In this document: piece by piece, positions 38,379 through 47,650 of the stretch
Layout of the letters: every line of letters starts with the position of its first letter
Numbering within the stretch: position 1 is the first letter of the stretch
DNA from: Usitatibacter palustris
GTDB taxonomy: Bacteria > Pseudomonadota > Gammaproteobacteria > Burkholderiales > Usitatibacteraceae
Direction of reading: 5' to 3'
DNA: 64,000 nucleotides
Assembly: GCF_013003985.1 (NCBI RefSeq)
Contig: NZ_CP053073.1
Coordinates: 3,720,001 to 3,784,000, forward strand
Position numbers and translations under genes: made by a program
The notes under the pieces: model-generated
Seen by the model: only the letters and a program-made list of their open reading frames with translations
Told to the model about the DNA's origin: nothing
Databases searched by the model: none

Positions 38379-39794
38379 CTAGGGCGAGCGTGTTGCGAGC
38401 GACCCGAGGACCATGCCGATCGCGCTCGCCACGAGGCCGGCGAGCACCGGCGGCACAAGAGCCTCGGGGGCGAAGGCCTCGAGCGCGATCCAGGTGCCGA
38501 GCCCCGCGATGATCGCGAGGTGCGCGCCGCGCGCCGTGGCCCGCGCCCAAAAGATCCCCGCGGTGAGCGGGACGAAGGCCGAGACCAGGACGACCTTCCC
38601 GGACTCGTTGACCAGCTGGTAGATCGACATGCGCGAGCCGAGCGCCATCGCGGTGACGGCGATCGCGAGGACAGCGACCGTGAGGCGCATCACGAGTAGC
38701 ACCTTCGCGTCCTCGAGTACCACGCCGCGCCGTTCGAGCAGCGGTCGCACCACGTTCTCGGCAAGCGCGACGGACGGGGCGAGCAGTGCGCCGCCCGCGG
38801 TCGAAAGGATCGCGGACAAAAGCGCGCCGAAGAACAGGACCTGCACCGCGAGCGGCATGCGCTCGAGGATCAGCGTGGGCAGGATCAGCTGGTAGTCCTT
38901 GTCCATCAGGCGCTCGACCATCGGCGGATCGATGAGCGAGGCCGCGGAGACCAGGAAGATCGGGATCAGCGCGATCACGAAATAAAGGAGACCGCCGAGG
39001 ATCGAGGCGCGCACCGCGATCGATTCGTCCTTCGCGCTCATCACGCGCTGCAGAACGTCTTGCTGCGGAATGGAACCGAACATCACGATGAGCGCCGCCG
39101 AGATCCACGCGAGCACCGATTTCGCATTGGCCTCGGGAAGGAACTGCAGGCGATCGGCGGTCGCGGCCGCTTCGATCACCTTGCCCGCACCTCCAGCGAG
39201 GTCGGAGACCACCCATGCGACGTAAAGCATCCCCACGATGATCACCATCGCCTGGAAGAAGTCGGTGAGTGCCACCGACCACATGCCGCCGGCCATCGTA
39301 TAAAGGAGAACGATGCCCGCGCCGATCGCGATGCCCGTGCGCATGTCGATCGCGCCGCCTGAAAGAACGTTGAAGGCCAAGCCGAGCGCCACGAACTGTG
39401 CGGCGATCCATCCGAGATAGGAGAAGGCGATGCACAGCGACAAGACGACCTCGGACTTGCGATCGTAGCGCTGGCGAAAGTAGTCGCCCAGCGTGAGGAG
39501 ATTCAACCGGAAGAACTTGCGCGCGAAGACGAGGCCCACGATCACCAGGCACGCGACCGCCGCGAACGGATCGGCGACGAGGCCGCGCAGTCCTTCCTTC
39601 CAGAACGTCGCGGGAATGCCCAGCACCGTTTCCGCGCCGAACCAGGTGGCGAACACGGTCGCGAGGACGATCGGGGTGCCGAAGCGTTTTCCCGCGACCG
39701 CGAAGTCCGCGGCGCCGCGCACGCGCGTGGCGGCGTAGAGCCCCACCGCGACGGACGCGGCGAGGTACAGCAGGATGAAAGCGACGAGGGTCAG
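38379..39794 (-). CDS. Sodium:solute symporter, probable CTG start
   Basis: A sodium:solute symporter of about 471 residues with 12-13 helices. Family motifs include FATWFGAETVLGIPATFWKE, LNLLTLGDYFRQRYDRKSEV, MFGSIPQQDVLQRVMSAKDE and FFGALLSAILSTAGGALLAP. The N-terminal helix (LTLVAFILLYLAASVAVGLY) starts right after the upstream symporter stop. The only start-like codon there is CTG at 39794, overlapping that stop as CTGA; no ATG, GTG or TTG is in frame nearby. It is probably translated by coupling. The substrate is unknown. Confidence 0.82.
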   Translation of the reverse strand: MTLVAFILLYLAASVAVGLYAATRVRGAADFAVAGKRFGTPIVLATVFATWFGAETVLGIPATFWKEGLRGLVADPFAAVACLVIVGLVFARKFFRLNLLTLGDYFRQRYDRKSEVVLSLCIAFSYLGWIAAQFVALGLAFNVLSGGAIDMRTGIAIGAGIVLLYTMAGGMWSVALTDFFQAMVIIVGMLYVAWVVSDLAGGAGKVIEAAATADRLQFLPEANAKSVLAWISAALIVMFGSIPQQDVLQRVMSAKDESIAVRASILGGLLYFVIALIPIFLVSAASLIDPPMVERLMDKDYQLILPTLILERMPLAVQVLFFGALLSAILSTAGGALLAPSVALAENVVRPLLERRGVVLEDAKVLLVMRLTVAVLAIAVTAMALGSRMSIYQLVNESGKVVLVSAFVPLTAGIFWARATARGAHLAIIAGLGTWIALEAFAPEALVPPVLAGLVASAIGMVLGSLATRSP

Positions 39795-41220
39795 TGCGCG
39801 GCCTGCGGACCGAAGCCCTTCACGGCGAGCGAGCCCACGATCATCCCGGTGAAGCTCGCGATGAGGCCGGCGAGCTGCGGGGGCATCAGGCCGTCGGGCT
39901 GGAAGAGCTCCATGCCGATCCACACCGTGAGGCCGAAGATCACGGCGAGTGTGCCGCCCAGGTTGGTCGCGCGCTTCCAGTACAGGCCGCACACGAGCGG
40001 CACGAAGGCACCGACGAGCGTCACCTTGTAGGCGTTCTCCACCATCTTGTAGATGCTCGCGTCGGAGTTGAGCGCGAAGAACGTCACCATGCACGTGAAG
40101 CCCACGAGCACGATGCGCATCAGCCTGAGGAACTGGGTGTCGGTGATCTTCGGGAAGAACGGCGCAGGATGTTCTCGCTGAAGCTCACCGAAGGTGCCAG
40201 CAGCGTGGCACTCGCGCAGCTCTTGATCGCCGAGAGCAGCGCGCCGAAGAACATGATCTGCGCGAAGATCGGCACCAGGGGCGACATGATCAGGTTCGGA
40301 AGGACGAGCTGCGGGTCGCCGCCTTCCTTGAGCGCGCCTTCGACCATCTTCGGATCGATGAGGCTCGCGGAATAGGCGAGGAACAGCGGGATGAAGGCGA
40401 AGAGGAAGTACAGGCAGCCGCCGAGGATCGACGAGCGCGCCGCGGTGTTCTCGTCCTTCGCCGACTGCACGCGCTGGAAGACGTCCTGCTGGGGAATCGA
40501 CCCCAGCATCATGGTTATCCATGCCGCAAGGAACCAGAGCACCTCCTTCAGCTCGGGTTTGGGCAGGAGGTTGAACTTGTCGTTCGCCGACGCGTGCGCG
40601 ATTACCGCGCTGGCACCGCCGGGCACGATGCCGCTCACCGCCCAGCCGATGTAGAGCATGCCCAGCACGATGATGATCATCTGGATGAAGTCGGTGATCG
40701 CCACCGAGAACATGCCGCCGAGCACCGTGTACATGAGCACCGTGGAAGCACCGATGACCATCCCCCACTGCTGCGTGATCGCGCCGTCGGAGACCACGAA
40801 GAAGACCAGGCCCAGGGCCTTGATCTGCGCGCCCACCCAGCCCAGGTACGAGATCACGATGCAAAGCGTCGTGAGCGTCTCCACGCCGCGACTGTAGCGC
40901 TTGCGGTAGTAGTCGCCGATCGTGAGCAGGTTCATGCGGTAGAGCGGCCGCGCGAAGAACAGGCCCACGAGGATCAGGCAGAGGGAGGAGCCGAACGGGT
41001 CGGCGATGATTCCCGAGAAGCCTTCCTTCATGAAGGTCGCCGGGATGCCGAGCACCGTTTCGGAGCCGAACCAGGTCGCGAACACCGTGGCCGTGACGAT
41101 GTACATCGGCAGGCGGCGCCCCGCGATCGCGAAGTCCTTGGAGTTGTGCACCCATTTGGCCGCGTAGATGCCGATCGCGACCGAAATGATCCAGTAGATG
41201 ATGACGAACCAGAAGAGCAT
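39791..41220 (-). pseudogene. Sodium:solute symporter with single-base frameshift
   Basis: The frame starts at ATG 41220 (FWFVIIYWIISVAIGIYAAK) and matches the neighbouring symporter throughout (FATWFGSETVLGIPATFMKE, LLTIGDYYRKRYSRG, SIPQQDVFQRVQSAKDE). After SFSENILR it shifts frame near 40161 and would stop at 40120. The missing C-terminal 120 residues (FFPKITDTQFLRLMRIVLVG onward) are intact in another frame down to TGA 39791. One C appears lost in CGCCGTT (expected CGCCCGTT). It is either a recent inactivating deletion or a sequencing error; the rest shows no decay. Confidence 0.85.
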
Positions 41221-41301
41221 GGGACTTCCCGGCGGTAAAAATCGGGGTGATTCTAACCCGGCGGGGATTGCGGCGCTCTCCTGCAGAACGGACAATGCCG
41301 C

Positions 41302-42273
41302 GTGTCCGCGATCCACCTCGAAGCCGTCTCCAAGCACTGGGATACCGTTCGCGCCGTCGATTCGGTTTCCTTCTCGGTCGAACCCGGCTCGTTCGTGGTC
41401 CTGCTCGGCCCGTCCGGTTGCGGCAAGTCCACCACGCTTCGCCTCATCGCCGGCCTCGATGTGCCCACGGCCGGAACCATCCGCATCGGCGGCAAGGACG
41501 TCACGCACGCCCCACCCGCAGAGCGCGGCATCGCGATGGTGTTCCAGTCGTATGCGCTGTTTCCGCACCTCACGGTCGCGCAGAACATCACGTTCGGGCT
41601 CGAAGTGCGCAAGGTCGCGGGTGCGGAGCGCGAGAAGCGCCTCGCCCGCGTGGCCGAACTGCTGGGCCTGGGGGCACTCCTCGCGCGCAAGCCCTCGCAG
41701 CTCTCCGGCGGCCAGCAGCAGCGCGTGGCGCTGGGCCGCGCGATCATCGCCGAAGCGCCGGTGTGCCTCATGGACGAACCCCTTTCGAATCTCGATGCGC
41801 AACTGCGCGGCGAGATGCGCCGCGAGATCCGCGGCCTGCAACGGCGCCTGGGCATCACGATGGTGTACGTGACGCACGACCAGACCGAAGCCATGACGAT
41901 GGCCGACCGCGTGGTGCTGATGCGCGCCGGCCGCATCGAGCAGATGGGCACGCCCGAGGAGCTCTACGAGCGTCCCGCCACCGCCTTCACCGCGTCGTTC
42001 ATCGGCGCGCCGCCCATGAACCTGATGACGGTCGGCGGCGCCACCATCGGCGTGCGCCCCGAGGACCTGCGGCTTTCATCGGACGGACTCGCGGGCGTGG
42101 TCGAATCGGTCGAGTACCTGGGCGCCGATTCGCTCGTCGCGGCGAAGGTGGATGCGCAAGTCGTGCTGGTGCGCGTTCCCGGCCACGCGACCGTTCGCGC
42201 TAGCGACACCGTACGAATCAATTGGGACAAGCAACACGAGCACCGCTTCGACAACAACGGAGGAAGAAAATGA
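41302..42273 (+). CDS. ABC transporter ATPase, UgpC/MalK type
   Basis: A 323-residue importer ATPase. Walker A is LLGPSGCGKSTT, the Q-loop VFQSYALFPH, signature LSGGQQQRVALGRAI, Walker B CLMDEPLSNLD and H-loop VTHDQTEAM. The C-terminal TOBE-like domain (about 240-320) matches MalK/UgpC proteins. It starts at GTG 41302. Its stop overlaps the binding-protein ATG (ATGA), beginning a four-gene importer operon. Confidence 0.92.
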   Translation: MSAIHLEAVSKHWDTVRAVDSVSFSVEPGSFVVLLGPSGCGKSTTLRLIAGLDVPTAGTIRIGGKDVTHAPPAERGIAMVFQSYALFPHLTVAQNITFGLEVRKVAGAEREKRLARVAELLGLGALLARKPSQLSGGQQQRVALGRAIIAEAPVCLMDEPLSNLDAQLRGEMRREIRGLQRRLGITMVYVTHDQTEAMTMADRVVLMRAGRIEQMGTPEELYERPATAFTASFIGAPPMNLMTVGGATIGVRPEDLRLSSDGLAGVVESVEYLGADSLVAAKVDAQVVLVRVPGHATVRASDTVRINWDKQHEHRFDNNGGRK

Positions 42274-43556
42274 GAACCGCTTTGGGGAGCATCTGGAAGC
42301 CGCTGGCCGCAATCGCCGCATCGACGGCGCTGGCCGCGGCCGCGCAGACTGAAATTACTTTCTACTACCCGGTCGCCGTCGGCGGCCCCATCACCAAGAC
42401 CATCGACCAGATGTCGGCGGACTTCGAGAAGGAAAACCCCGGCATCAAGGTGAAGCCCGTCTACGCGGGCACGTACCAGGAGACGCTGGTGAAGGGCATC
42501 ACGGCGCACAAGAGCGGCACACCGCCCACCACCGCGATCCTCCTCTCCACCGACATGTACACGCTGATCGACGAGGACGCGATCGTGCCCTTCGAGGACG
42601 TCTCGAACACGGCCGACGACAAGGCGTGGGTGAAGAGCTTCTATCCGGCGTTCATGGCCAACAGCCAGACGGGCGGCAAGACCTGGGGCATTCCGTTCCA
42701 GCGCTCGACGATCGTCCTGTACTGGAACAAGGAGCTCTTCAAGGAAGCGGGGCTCGATCCGAACAAGGCGCCCGCCAACTGGAAGGAAATGCTCGAGTAC
42801 GCGCAGAAGCTCACGAAGCGCGACCCATCGGGCAACGTGACGCAATGGGGCGTGCAGATTCCCTCGTCGGGTTTCCCGTACTGGCTCTTCCAGGGCCTCA
42901 CCACGCCCAACGGCGTGGAGCTCATGAACGCCGCCGGCACCGAGACCTACTTCGACAAGCCCGAAGTGGTCGAGGCGCTGCAGTACTGGGTGGACCTGGG
43001 CCGCAAGCACAAGGTGATGCCCACGGGCGTGATCGAGTGGGGCACCACGCCCAAGGACTTCTTCGAGAAGAAGGTCGCGATGATATGGACCACGACGGGC
43101 AACCTCACCAACGTGAAGAACAACGCCAAGTTCGATTTCGGCGTCGCGATGCTGCCGGCTTCCAAGCGCCGCGGCTCGCCCACGGGCGGCGGCAACTTCT
43201 ACGTCTTCAAGAAGGCGACGAAGGAGCAGCAGTCCGCGGCGGTGAAGTTCGCGAAGTTCATGACGCAGCCGGAGCGCGCAGCGCAGTGGGGCATGGACAC
43301 GGGCTACGTCGCGGTGCGCCCGGATGCCTGGGCCACGGCGAAGATGACCGAGTACGTGAAGGGCTTCCCGGTCGCCTCCGTCGCGCGTGACCAGTTGCAG
43401 TTCTCGGTCGCGGAGCTCTCGACGCACGACAACCAGCGCGTCACCAAGGCGCTCAACGACGGCATCCAGGCTTCCCTCACGGGTGCCAAGGAACCGGCGG
43501 CGGCGATGAAGGACGCGCAGGCCGAAGCAACGCGGATCCTGAGGTCGTACAAGTAG
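42270..43556 (+). CDS. ABC transporter substrate-binding protein, UgpB type
   Basis: A 428-residue periplasmic binding protein (family 1). The signal peptide ends ALAAAAQ. Features include FYYPVAVGGPITKTIDQMSA, FEKENPGIKVKPVYAGTYQE, GIPFQRSTIVLYWNKELFKE and FVKFMTQPERAAQW-like C-terminal helices. It resembles E. coli UgpB (glycerol-3-phosphate and its diesters), but the exact substrate could equally be a sugar. Both ends overlap operon neighbours. Confidence 0.9.
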   Translation: MRTALGSIWKPLAAIAASTALAAAAQTEITFYYPVAVGGPITKTIDQMSADFEKENPGIKVKPVYAGTYQETLVKGITAHKSGTPPTTAILLSTDMYTLIDEDAIVPFEDVSNTADDKAWVKSFYPAFMANSQTGGKTWGIPFQRSTIVLYWNKELFKEAGLDPNKAPANWKEMLEYAQKLTKRDPSGNVTQWGVQIPSSGFPYWLFQGLTTPNGVELMNAAGTETYFDKPEVVEALQYWVDLGRKHKVMPTGVIEWGTTPKDFFEKKVAMIWTTTGNLTNVKNNAKFDFGVAMLPASKRRGSPTGGGNFYVFKKATKEQQSAAVKFAKFMTQPERAAQWGMDTGYVAVRPDAWATAKMTEYVKGFPVASVARDQLQFSVAELSTHDNQRVTKALNDGIQASLTGAKEPAAAMKDAQAEATRILRSYK

Positions 43557-44419
43557 TGAAGCCGCTCCACGGCTGGCTGCTCCTGCTGCCGGCCGTCGCA
43601 CTCCTCGCGCTGTTCACGCACTGGCCCATCGTGGCCACCGTGTGGGACAGCTTCTTCGCGACCCCGAAGGGCGGCCGTCCCGCGCCCTTCGTGGGGCTCG
43701 AGAACTACGCCGTGATGGTCGCGGACGAGGTGTTCTGGAAATCGCTGTGGAACAACCTGTGGTTCGCGCTGGGCACGATTCCGATTTCGATCGCGCTCGC
43801 GCTGGCCATGGCGCTGTGGGTGAACTCCGCGATGCGCGGCCGCACGTGGCTGCGCATGGCGTTCTTCACGCCGACGATCCTGCCGATGATCGCGGTGGCG
43901 AACATCTGGATCTTCTTCTACACGCCGCAGTACGGATTGCTCGAGCAGATCACCGGACTCTTCGGCGTGTCGGGCCGCAACTGGCTGGGGAGCGAATCGA
44001 CCGCGCTCGCCTGCGTGATGGTGGTCGCGATCTGGAAGGAAGCCGGGTTCTTCATGATCTTCTACCTCGCGGCCCTCCAGCAGATCCCGCCCTCGCTCGC
44101 GGAAGCGGCGGCGATCGAAGGCGCGCCGCGCGGCTACTACCTGCGGCGCGTGGTGCTGCCGCTGCTCATGCCCACGACACTCTTCGTGATGGTCAACGCC
44201 GTGATCAACGCCGTGCGCATGGTCGATCACATCGTGGTGATGACGCGCGGCGGGCCCAACAACGCCACGTCGCTGCTGCTCTATCACGTGTACCAGGTGG
44301 GCTTCGTGTTCTGGGACACGGGCTATGCGGCCGCCCTCACCGTGGTGCTGCTCGTGGTGCTGGGGTGCGTCGCGATCGGGCAGTTCGTGTTCCTGGATCG
44401 CAAGGTGCACTACCAGTGA
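43556..44419 (+). CDS. ABC transporter permease, UgpA/MalF type
   Basis: A 287-residue permease with six helices. The EAA loop is LAEAAAIEGAPRGYYLRRVV, followed by LPLLMPTTLFVMVNAVI. GTG 43556 overlaps the binding-protein stop by one base (TAGTG) and its own stop overlaps the next permease. It pairs with the following gene to form the membrane channel. Confidence 0.92.
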   Translation: MKPLHGWLLLLPAVALLALFTHWPIVATVWDSFFATPKGGRPAPFVGLENYAVMVADEVFWKSLWNNLWFALGTIPISIALALAMALWVNSAMRGRTWLRMAFFTPTILPMIAVANIWIFFYTPQYGLLEQITGLFGVSGRNWLGSESTALACVMVVAIWKEAGFFMIFYLAALQQIPPSLAEAAAIEGAPRGYYLRRVVLPLLMPTTLFVMVNAVINAVRMVDHIVVMTRGGPNNATSLLLYHVYQVGFVFWDTGYAAALTVVLLVVLGCVAIGQFVFLDRKVHYQ

Positions 44420-45240
44420 GACTCTACGAACCCAGGGGCTGGGCGCTCGGGCTCGAGACCGCGGCCGCGTGGCTGCTGGGACTGCTGTGGATCCTGCCGC
44501 TCGTGTATGCCGTGTGGACGGCGTTCCATCCGCCGGAGTTTTCCGCGAAGTTCGTGCTCGGCGCGCCGCTCACGCTGGAGAATTTCCGCCGCGCCTGGGA
44601 AGCCGCGCCCTTCGCGCGCTACTTCCTCAACAGCTTCATGCTGGTGACGATGGTGCTCGCCGCGCAGTTCCTGCTGTGCACGCTCGCCGCGTACTCCTTC
44701 GCGCGCTACGAGTTTCGCGGCAAGGAGATCGTCTTCCTGCTGGTGCTCGTGCAGCTGATGATCATGCCCGACGTGCTGATCGTCGAGAACTACCGCACGA
44801 TGGCGCGCCTGGGCGTGCTCGATTCGATTCCCGCGGTGGGCCTGCCCTACTTCGCTTCCGCGTTCGGGATCTTCCTTCTGAGGCAGGCGTTCAAGACGGT
44901 GCCGCGCGAGCTCGACGAGGCCGCGCGCGTCGAAGGCGCGGGGCCGCTCACGGTGCTCTGGCGCGTGTACGTGCCGCTCGCCAAACCGATCTATCTCGCC
45001 TACGGCCTGGTCTCCGTGAGCCACCACTGGAACAACTTCCTCTGGCCGCTCATCGTCACCAACTCCGTCACGTCGCGCCCCGTCACGGTGGGCCTGCAGG
45101 TGTTCTCCTCGGGCGACCAGGGCATCGATTGGTCCGTGATCACCGCGGCCACGCTGCTCACTTCCGCGCCGCTGCTCCTGGGCTTCCTCCTGTTCCAGCG
45201 CCAGTTCGTGCAGTCGTTCATGCGCGCCGGGATTCGCTAG
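44416..45240 (+). CDS. ABC transporter permease, UgpE/MalG type
   Basis: A 274-residue permease with six helices. The EAA loop is ELDEAARVEGAGPLTVLWRV, then YVPLAKPIYLAYGL, and the C-terminus FLLFQRQFVQSFMRAGIR is typical of this type. GTG 44416 overlaps the previous stop (GTGA). It ends the importer operon; its stop overlaps that of the convergent beta-lactamase gene by 4 nt. Confidence 0.92.
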   Translation: MRLYEPRGWALGLETAAAWLLGLLWILPLVYAVWTAFHPPEFSAKFVLGAPLTLENFRRAWEAAPFARYFLNSFMLVTMVLAAQFLLCTLAAYSFARYEFRGKEIVFLLVLVQLMIMPDVLIVENYRTMARLGVLDSIPAVGLPYFASAFGIFLLRQAFKTVPRELDEAARVEGAGPLTVLWRVYVPLAKPIYLAYGLVSVSHHWNNFLWPLIVTNSVTSRPVTVGLQVFSSGDQGIDWSVITAATLLTSAPLLLGFLLFQRQFVQSFMRAGIR

Positions 45241-46049
45241 AGGCCGTAGCCGATCTCCTGCGCGAGGATCGCGCGCGTGATCGCTTCGCGGGCTCCGAGG
45301 GGTTCGGCCTTGGTCGGCGTCACGTTCATCGCGAAGTAGGCGACCGGCACACCGCGCCGCTCGACCCAGCCGACCCACCAGGCCACGGGCTCGCGCACCG
45401 CGCCCGTCGTGCCGGTCTTCGCGTAGAGCGTGAGTCCGCCGGCGGTCTCCTCGATGCGCAGCGCGTCGCGCACGAGGCGCCGCGACCTGGCACTCACCGG
45501 AAGCCTTCCCTCCTCGAGCTTCCTCAGGAACTCCATCTGCTCCATCGCGCTCACGCGAAGGCCGCCCTGCAGCCAGAAATGCTCGATGCCGCCCTCGATG
45601 CTCTGGTTGCCGTACTCGAACTGCGCGAGCCACTCCTTCATGCGCGCCTTGCCCGTGCGATGGGCCACCTCCTGGAACATCCACGCGACGCTGTCCTTCA
45701 TGCCGGAGTCGAGCGTGTGGTCGCGCTCGAGCGCCGCGCGCGGCTTCGGGTGGCCATCCCACCGGAACACCTCGCGCTCGTCGCGGATCGATCCCACCTC
45801 GAGGCCGATCAGCGCGTTCGGGATCTTGAACGTCGAGGCCGGCAGGTAGCCGTGGCGAACGCGGACCACGTTGTGGACGCCGTAGCTGTTCGCCTCCGGG
45901 TCGAAGAGGACGAAGGTGCCCTCGACGCCGTACGCGGCGAAATGACGCTTCCAGTCGTGGCGCAGGACCTGGTCGGCGGCGGTGGCGTTGAGTCCTGCAA
46001 GCAGCATCAACAGCGAGGGCGCGAAGCGCTTCAATTCCGAGACTCCCAT
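45237..46049 (-). CDS. Class D (OXA-type) beta-lactamase
   Basis: A 270-residue secreted serine beta-lactamase; the signal peptide ends ATAADQ. Motifs in order: S72-T-F-K75 (LPASTFKIPNAL), S-V in KDSVAWMFQEVA (about 120), YGN at 146-148 (FEYGNQSIEGG) and KTG at 211-213 (LYAKTGTTGA). Trp in the ALERDHTLDSGMKDSVAW region fits class D. No mobile element is near, so this is probably a chromosomal intrinsic gene; the resistance spectrum cannot be read from sequence. An alternative is a BlaR-like sensor domain, but the protein is free-standing. Confidence 0.92.
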   Translation of the reverse strand: MGVSELKRFAPSLLMLLAGLNATAADQVLRHDWKRHFAAYGVEGTFVLFDPEANSYGVHNVVRVRHGYLPASTFKIPNALIGLEVGSIRDEREVFRWDGHPKPRAALERDHTLDSGMKDSVAWMFQEVAHRTGKARMKEWLAQFEYGNQSIEGGIEHFWLQGGLRVSAMEQMEFLRKLEEGRLPVSARSRRLVRDALRIEETAGGLTLYAKTGTTGAVREPVAWWVGWVERRGVPVAYFAMNVTPTKAEPLGAREAITRAILAQEIGYGL

Positions 46050-46119
46050 GTGGAATATTCGGCGAAAGCGTGCGTGGCGAATCTGGCAAACTTCTGGCCT
46101 TCTTCAGAGCGATTCGGGC

Positions 46120-46965
46120 ATGCGGCTCATCACCTGGAACATCCAGTGGGGCAGGGGCGTCGATGGGCGAGTGGACCTCCCGCGCGTGGCCTCGCACGTG
46201 CGCGCCCTCGGCGACTTCGACGTGATGTGCTTCCAGGAGGTCGCGGACAACTACCCCGATCTCGGCGGCAACGACGACGCCAACCAGTTCGCGATCCTTG
46301 CCGCGCTGTTTCCCGGGTACGCCGCGCTCGAGGGCATTGCGCTCGACGTGGGCGGCGGCACGAAGCGCAAGCGCTTCGGCAACATGATCCTCACCAGGCT
46401 TCCGGTCCACTCGGTGCGCCGGCACGCGTTGCCCTGGCCCGCCGATCCGCAGATGGATTCGATGCCGCGCATGGCGATCGAGGCCGTGGTGCAGGCGCCG
46501 TTCGGCCCGCTGCGCGTGACCACGACGCACCTCGAGTACTACTCGGACGTGCAGCGCATGGCGCAGGCGCGGTGGCTCCGGGAGATGCACGCCGAAGCGT
46601 GCGAACGTGCGCTGCACGGCAAGAATGTTCCACCCGGCGACTCAAACGCCACGTTCAAGCCCACGCCCCAGCCGACCGCGGCGATCCTCACCGGGGACTT
46701 CAATTTCCCGCCCGAGGCGCCCGAGCACCCGGCGATCCAGGAACCGCTCGCCGGGGGCGCCCCGCGCTACCGCGACGCCTGGCGCCTCGTGCACGGCGAC
46801 CGCCCGCACGACCCCACCTTCTGCCTGCACGACCATTCGTGGAAACCCACCCCGTATTGCTGCGACTTCGTTTTCGTCAGCGAGGGGCTTGCCGTACACT
46901 CAATAAAAATCGATGGCGCCACGCAGGCGTCCGACCATCAACCGGTGATGCTCGACATCGCCTGA
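46120..46965 (+). CDS. Endonuclease/exonuclease/phosphatase-fold protein
   Basis: A 281-residue protein of the EEP (DNase I-like) fold. Catalytic motifs are LITWNIQWGRG, VMCFQEVADN, TTHLEYYSD, LTGDFNFPPEAPEH and the terminal ATQASDHQPVMLDIA. No signal peptide is visible, so it is probably cytoplasmic; the substrate (nucleic acid, phosphoester or lipid) is undetermined. ATG 46120 begins the conserved MRLITWNIQ. The beta-lactamase diverges from it. Confidence 0.88.
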   Translation: MRLITWNIQWGRGVDGRVDLPRVASHVRALGDFDVMCFQEVADNYPDLGGNDDANQFAILAALFPGYAALEGIALDVGGGTKRKRFGNMILTRLPVHSVRRHALPWPADPQMDSMPRMAIEAVVQAPFGPLRVTTTHLEYYSDVQRMAQARWLREMHAEACERALHGKNVPPGDSNATFKPTPQPTAAILTGDFNFPPEAPEHPAIQEPLAGGAPRYRDAWRLVHGDRPHDPTFCLHDHSWKPTPYCCDFVFVSEGLAVHSIKIDGATQASDHQPVMLDIA

Positions 46966-46975
46966 GAGGCAAAAT

Positions 46976-47638
46976 ATGTCTACGCGCACAATCAACATGA
47001 CGGAACCCGTCCAGGACTACCTCATCTCGCATTCGCTGCGCGACCACCCGGTGCTCGCGGAGCTGCGGAAGGCGACCGCGTCGCTGGAAATGGCGCGCAT
47101 GCAGATCTCGCCCGAGCAGGGCCAGTTCATGCAGTTCATGGCGCGAGCGATCGGTGCGAAGCGCTGCATCGAGGTGGGGGTATTCACCGGCTACAGCGCG
47201 CTCGCCGTGGCCCTGGCCCTTCCCGACAGCGGCAAGATCGTCGCCTGCGACGTGAGCGACGAATGGACCTCCATCGGCCGGACGCACTGGGAGAAGGCCG
47301 GCGTCACGGGCAAGATCGACCTGCGCCTGGCGCCCGCCACGCAAACGCTCGACGCGATGCTCGCCGCGGGTGAAGCGGGGAAGTACGACTTCGCGTTCAT
47401 CGACGCCGACAAGGGTGCGTACCTCGATTACTACGAGCGCATCCTCAAGCTGCTGCGCCTGAACGGCATCATGCTCGTGGACAACACGCTGTGGTCGGGC
47501 CGCGTCGCGGACCCCGCGAACAACGAACCGGATACGGTGGCGCTGCGCCGGTTCAACGACTTCGTGCACAAGGACGAACGCGTGGGCATCGCGATGCTGC
47601 CCGTCGGCGACGGCCTCACGCTGCTGCGCAAGCGCTAA
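46976..47638 (+). CDS. O-methyltransferase, SAM-dependent class I
   Basis: A 220-residue catechol/caffeoyl-CoA-type O-methyltransferase (Methyltransf_3). The SAM site is CIEVGVFTGYSALAVALALP, the metal/catalytic Asp region is FAFIDADKGAYLDYYERILK, and LLRLNGIMLVDNTLWSGRV is characteristic. The substrate is unknown. It follows the phosphatase-fold gene by 10 bp and precedes the SDR by 12 bp, so the three are probably co-transcribed. Confidence 0.9.
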   Translation: MSTRTINMTEPVQDYLISHSLRDHPVLAELRKATASLEMARMQISPEQGQFMQFMARAIGAKRCIEVGVFTGYSALAVALALPDSGKIVACDVSDEWTSIGRTHWEKAGVTGKIDLRLAPATQTLDAMLAAGEAGKYDFAFIDADKGAYLDYYERILKLLRLNGIMLVDNTLWSGRVADPANNEPDTVALRRFNDFVHKDERVGIAMLPVGDGLTLLRKR

Positions 47639-47650
47639 GGGCCCCGCGGC

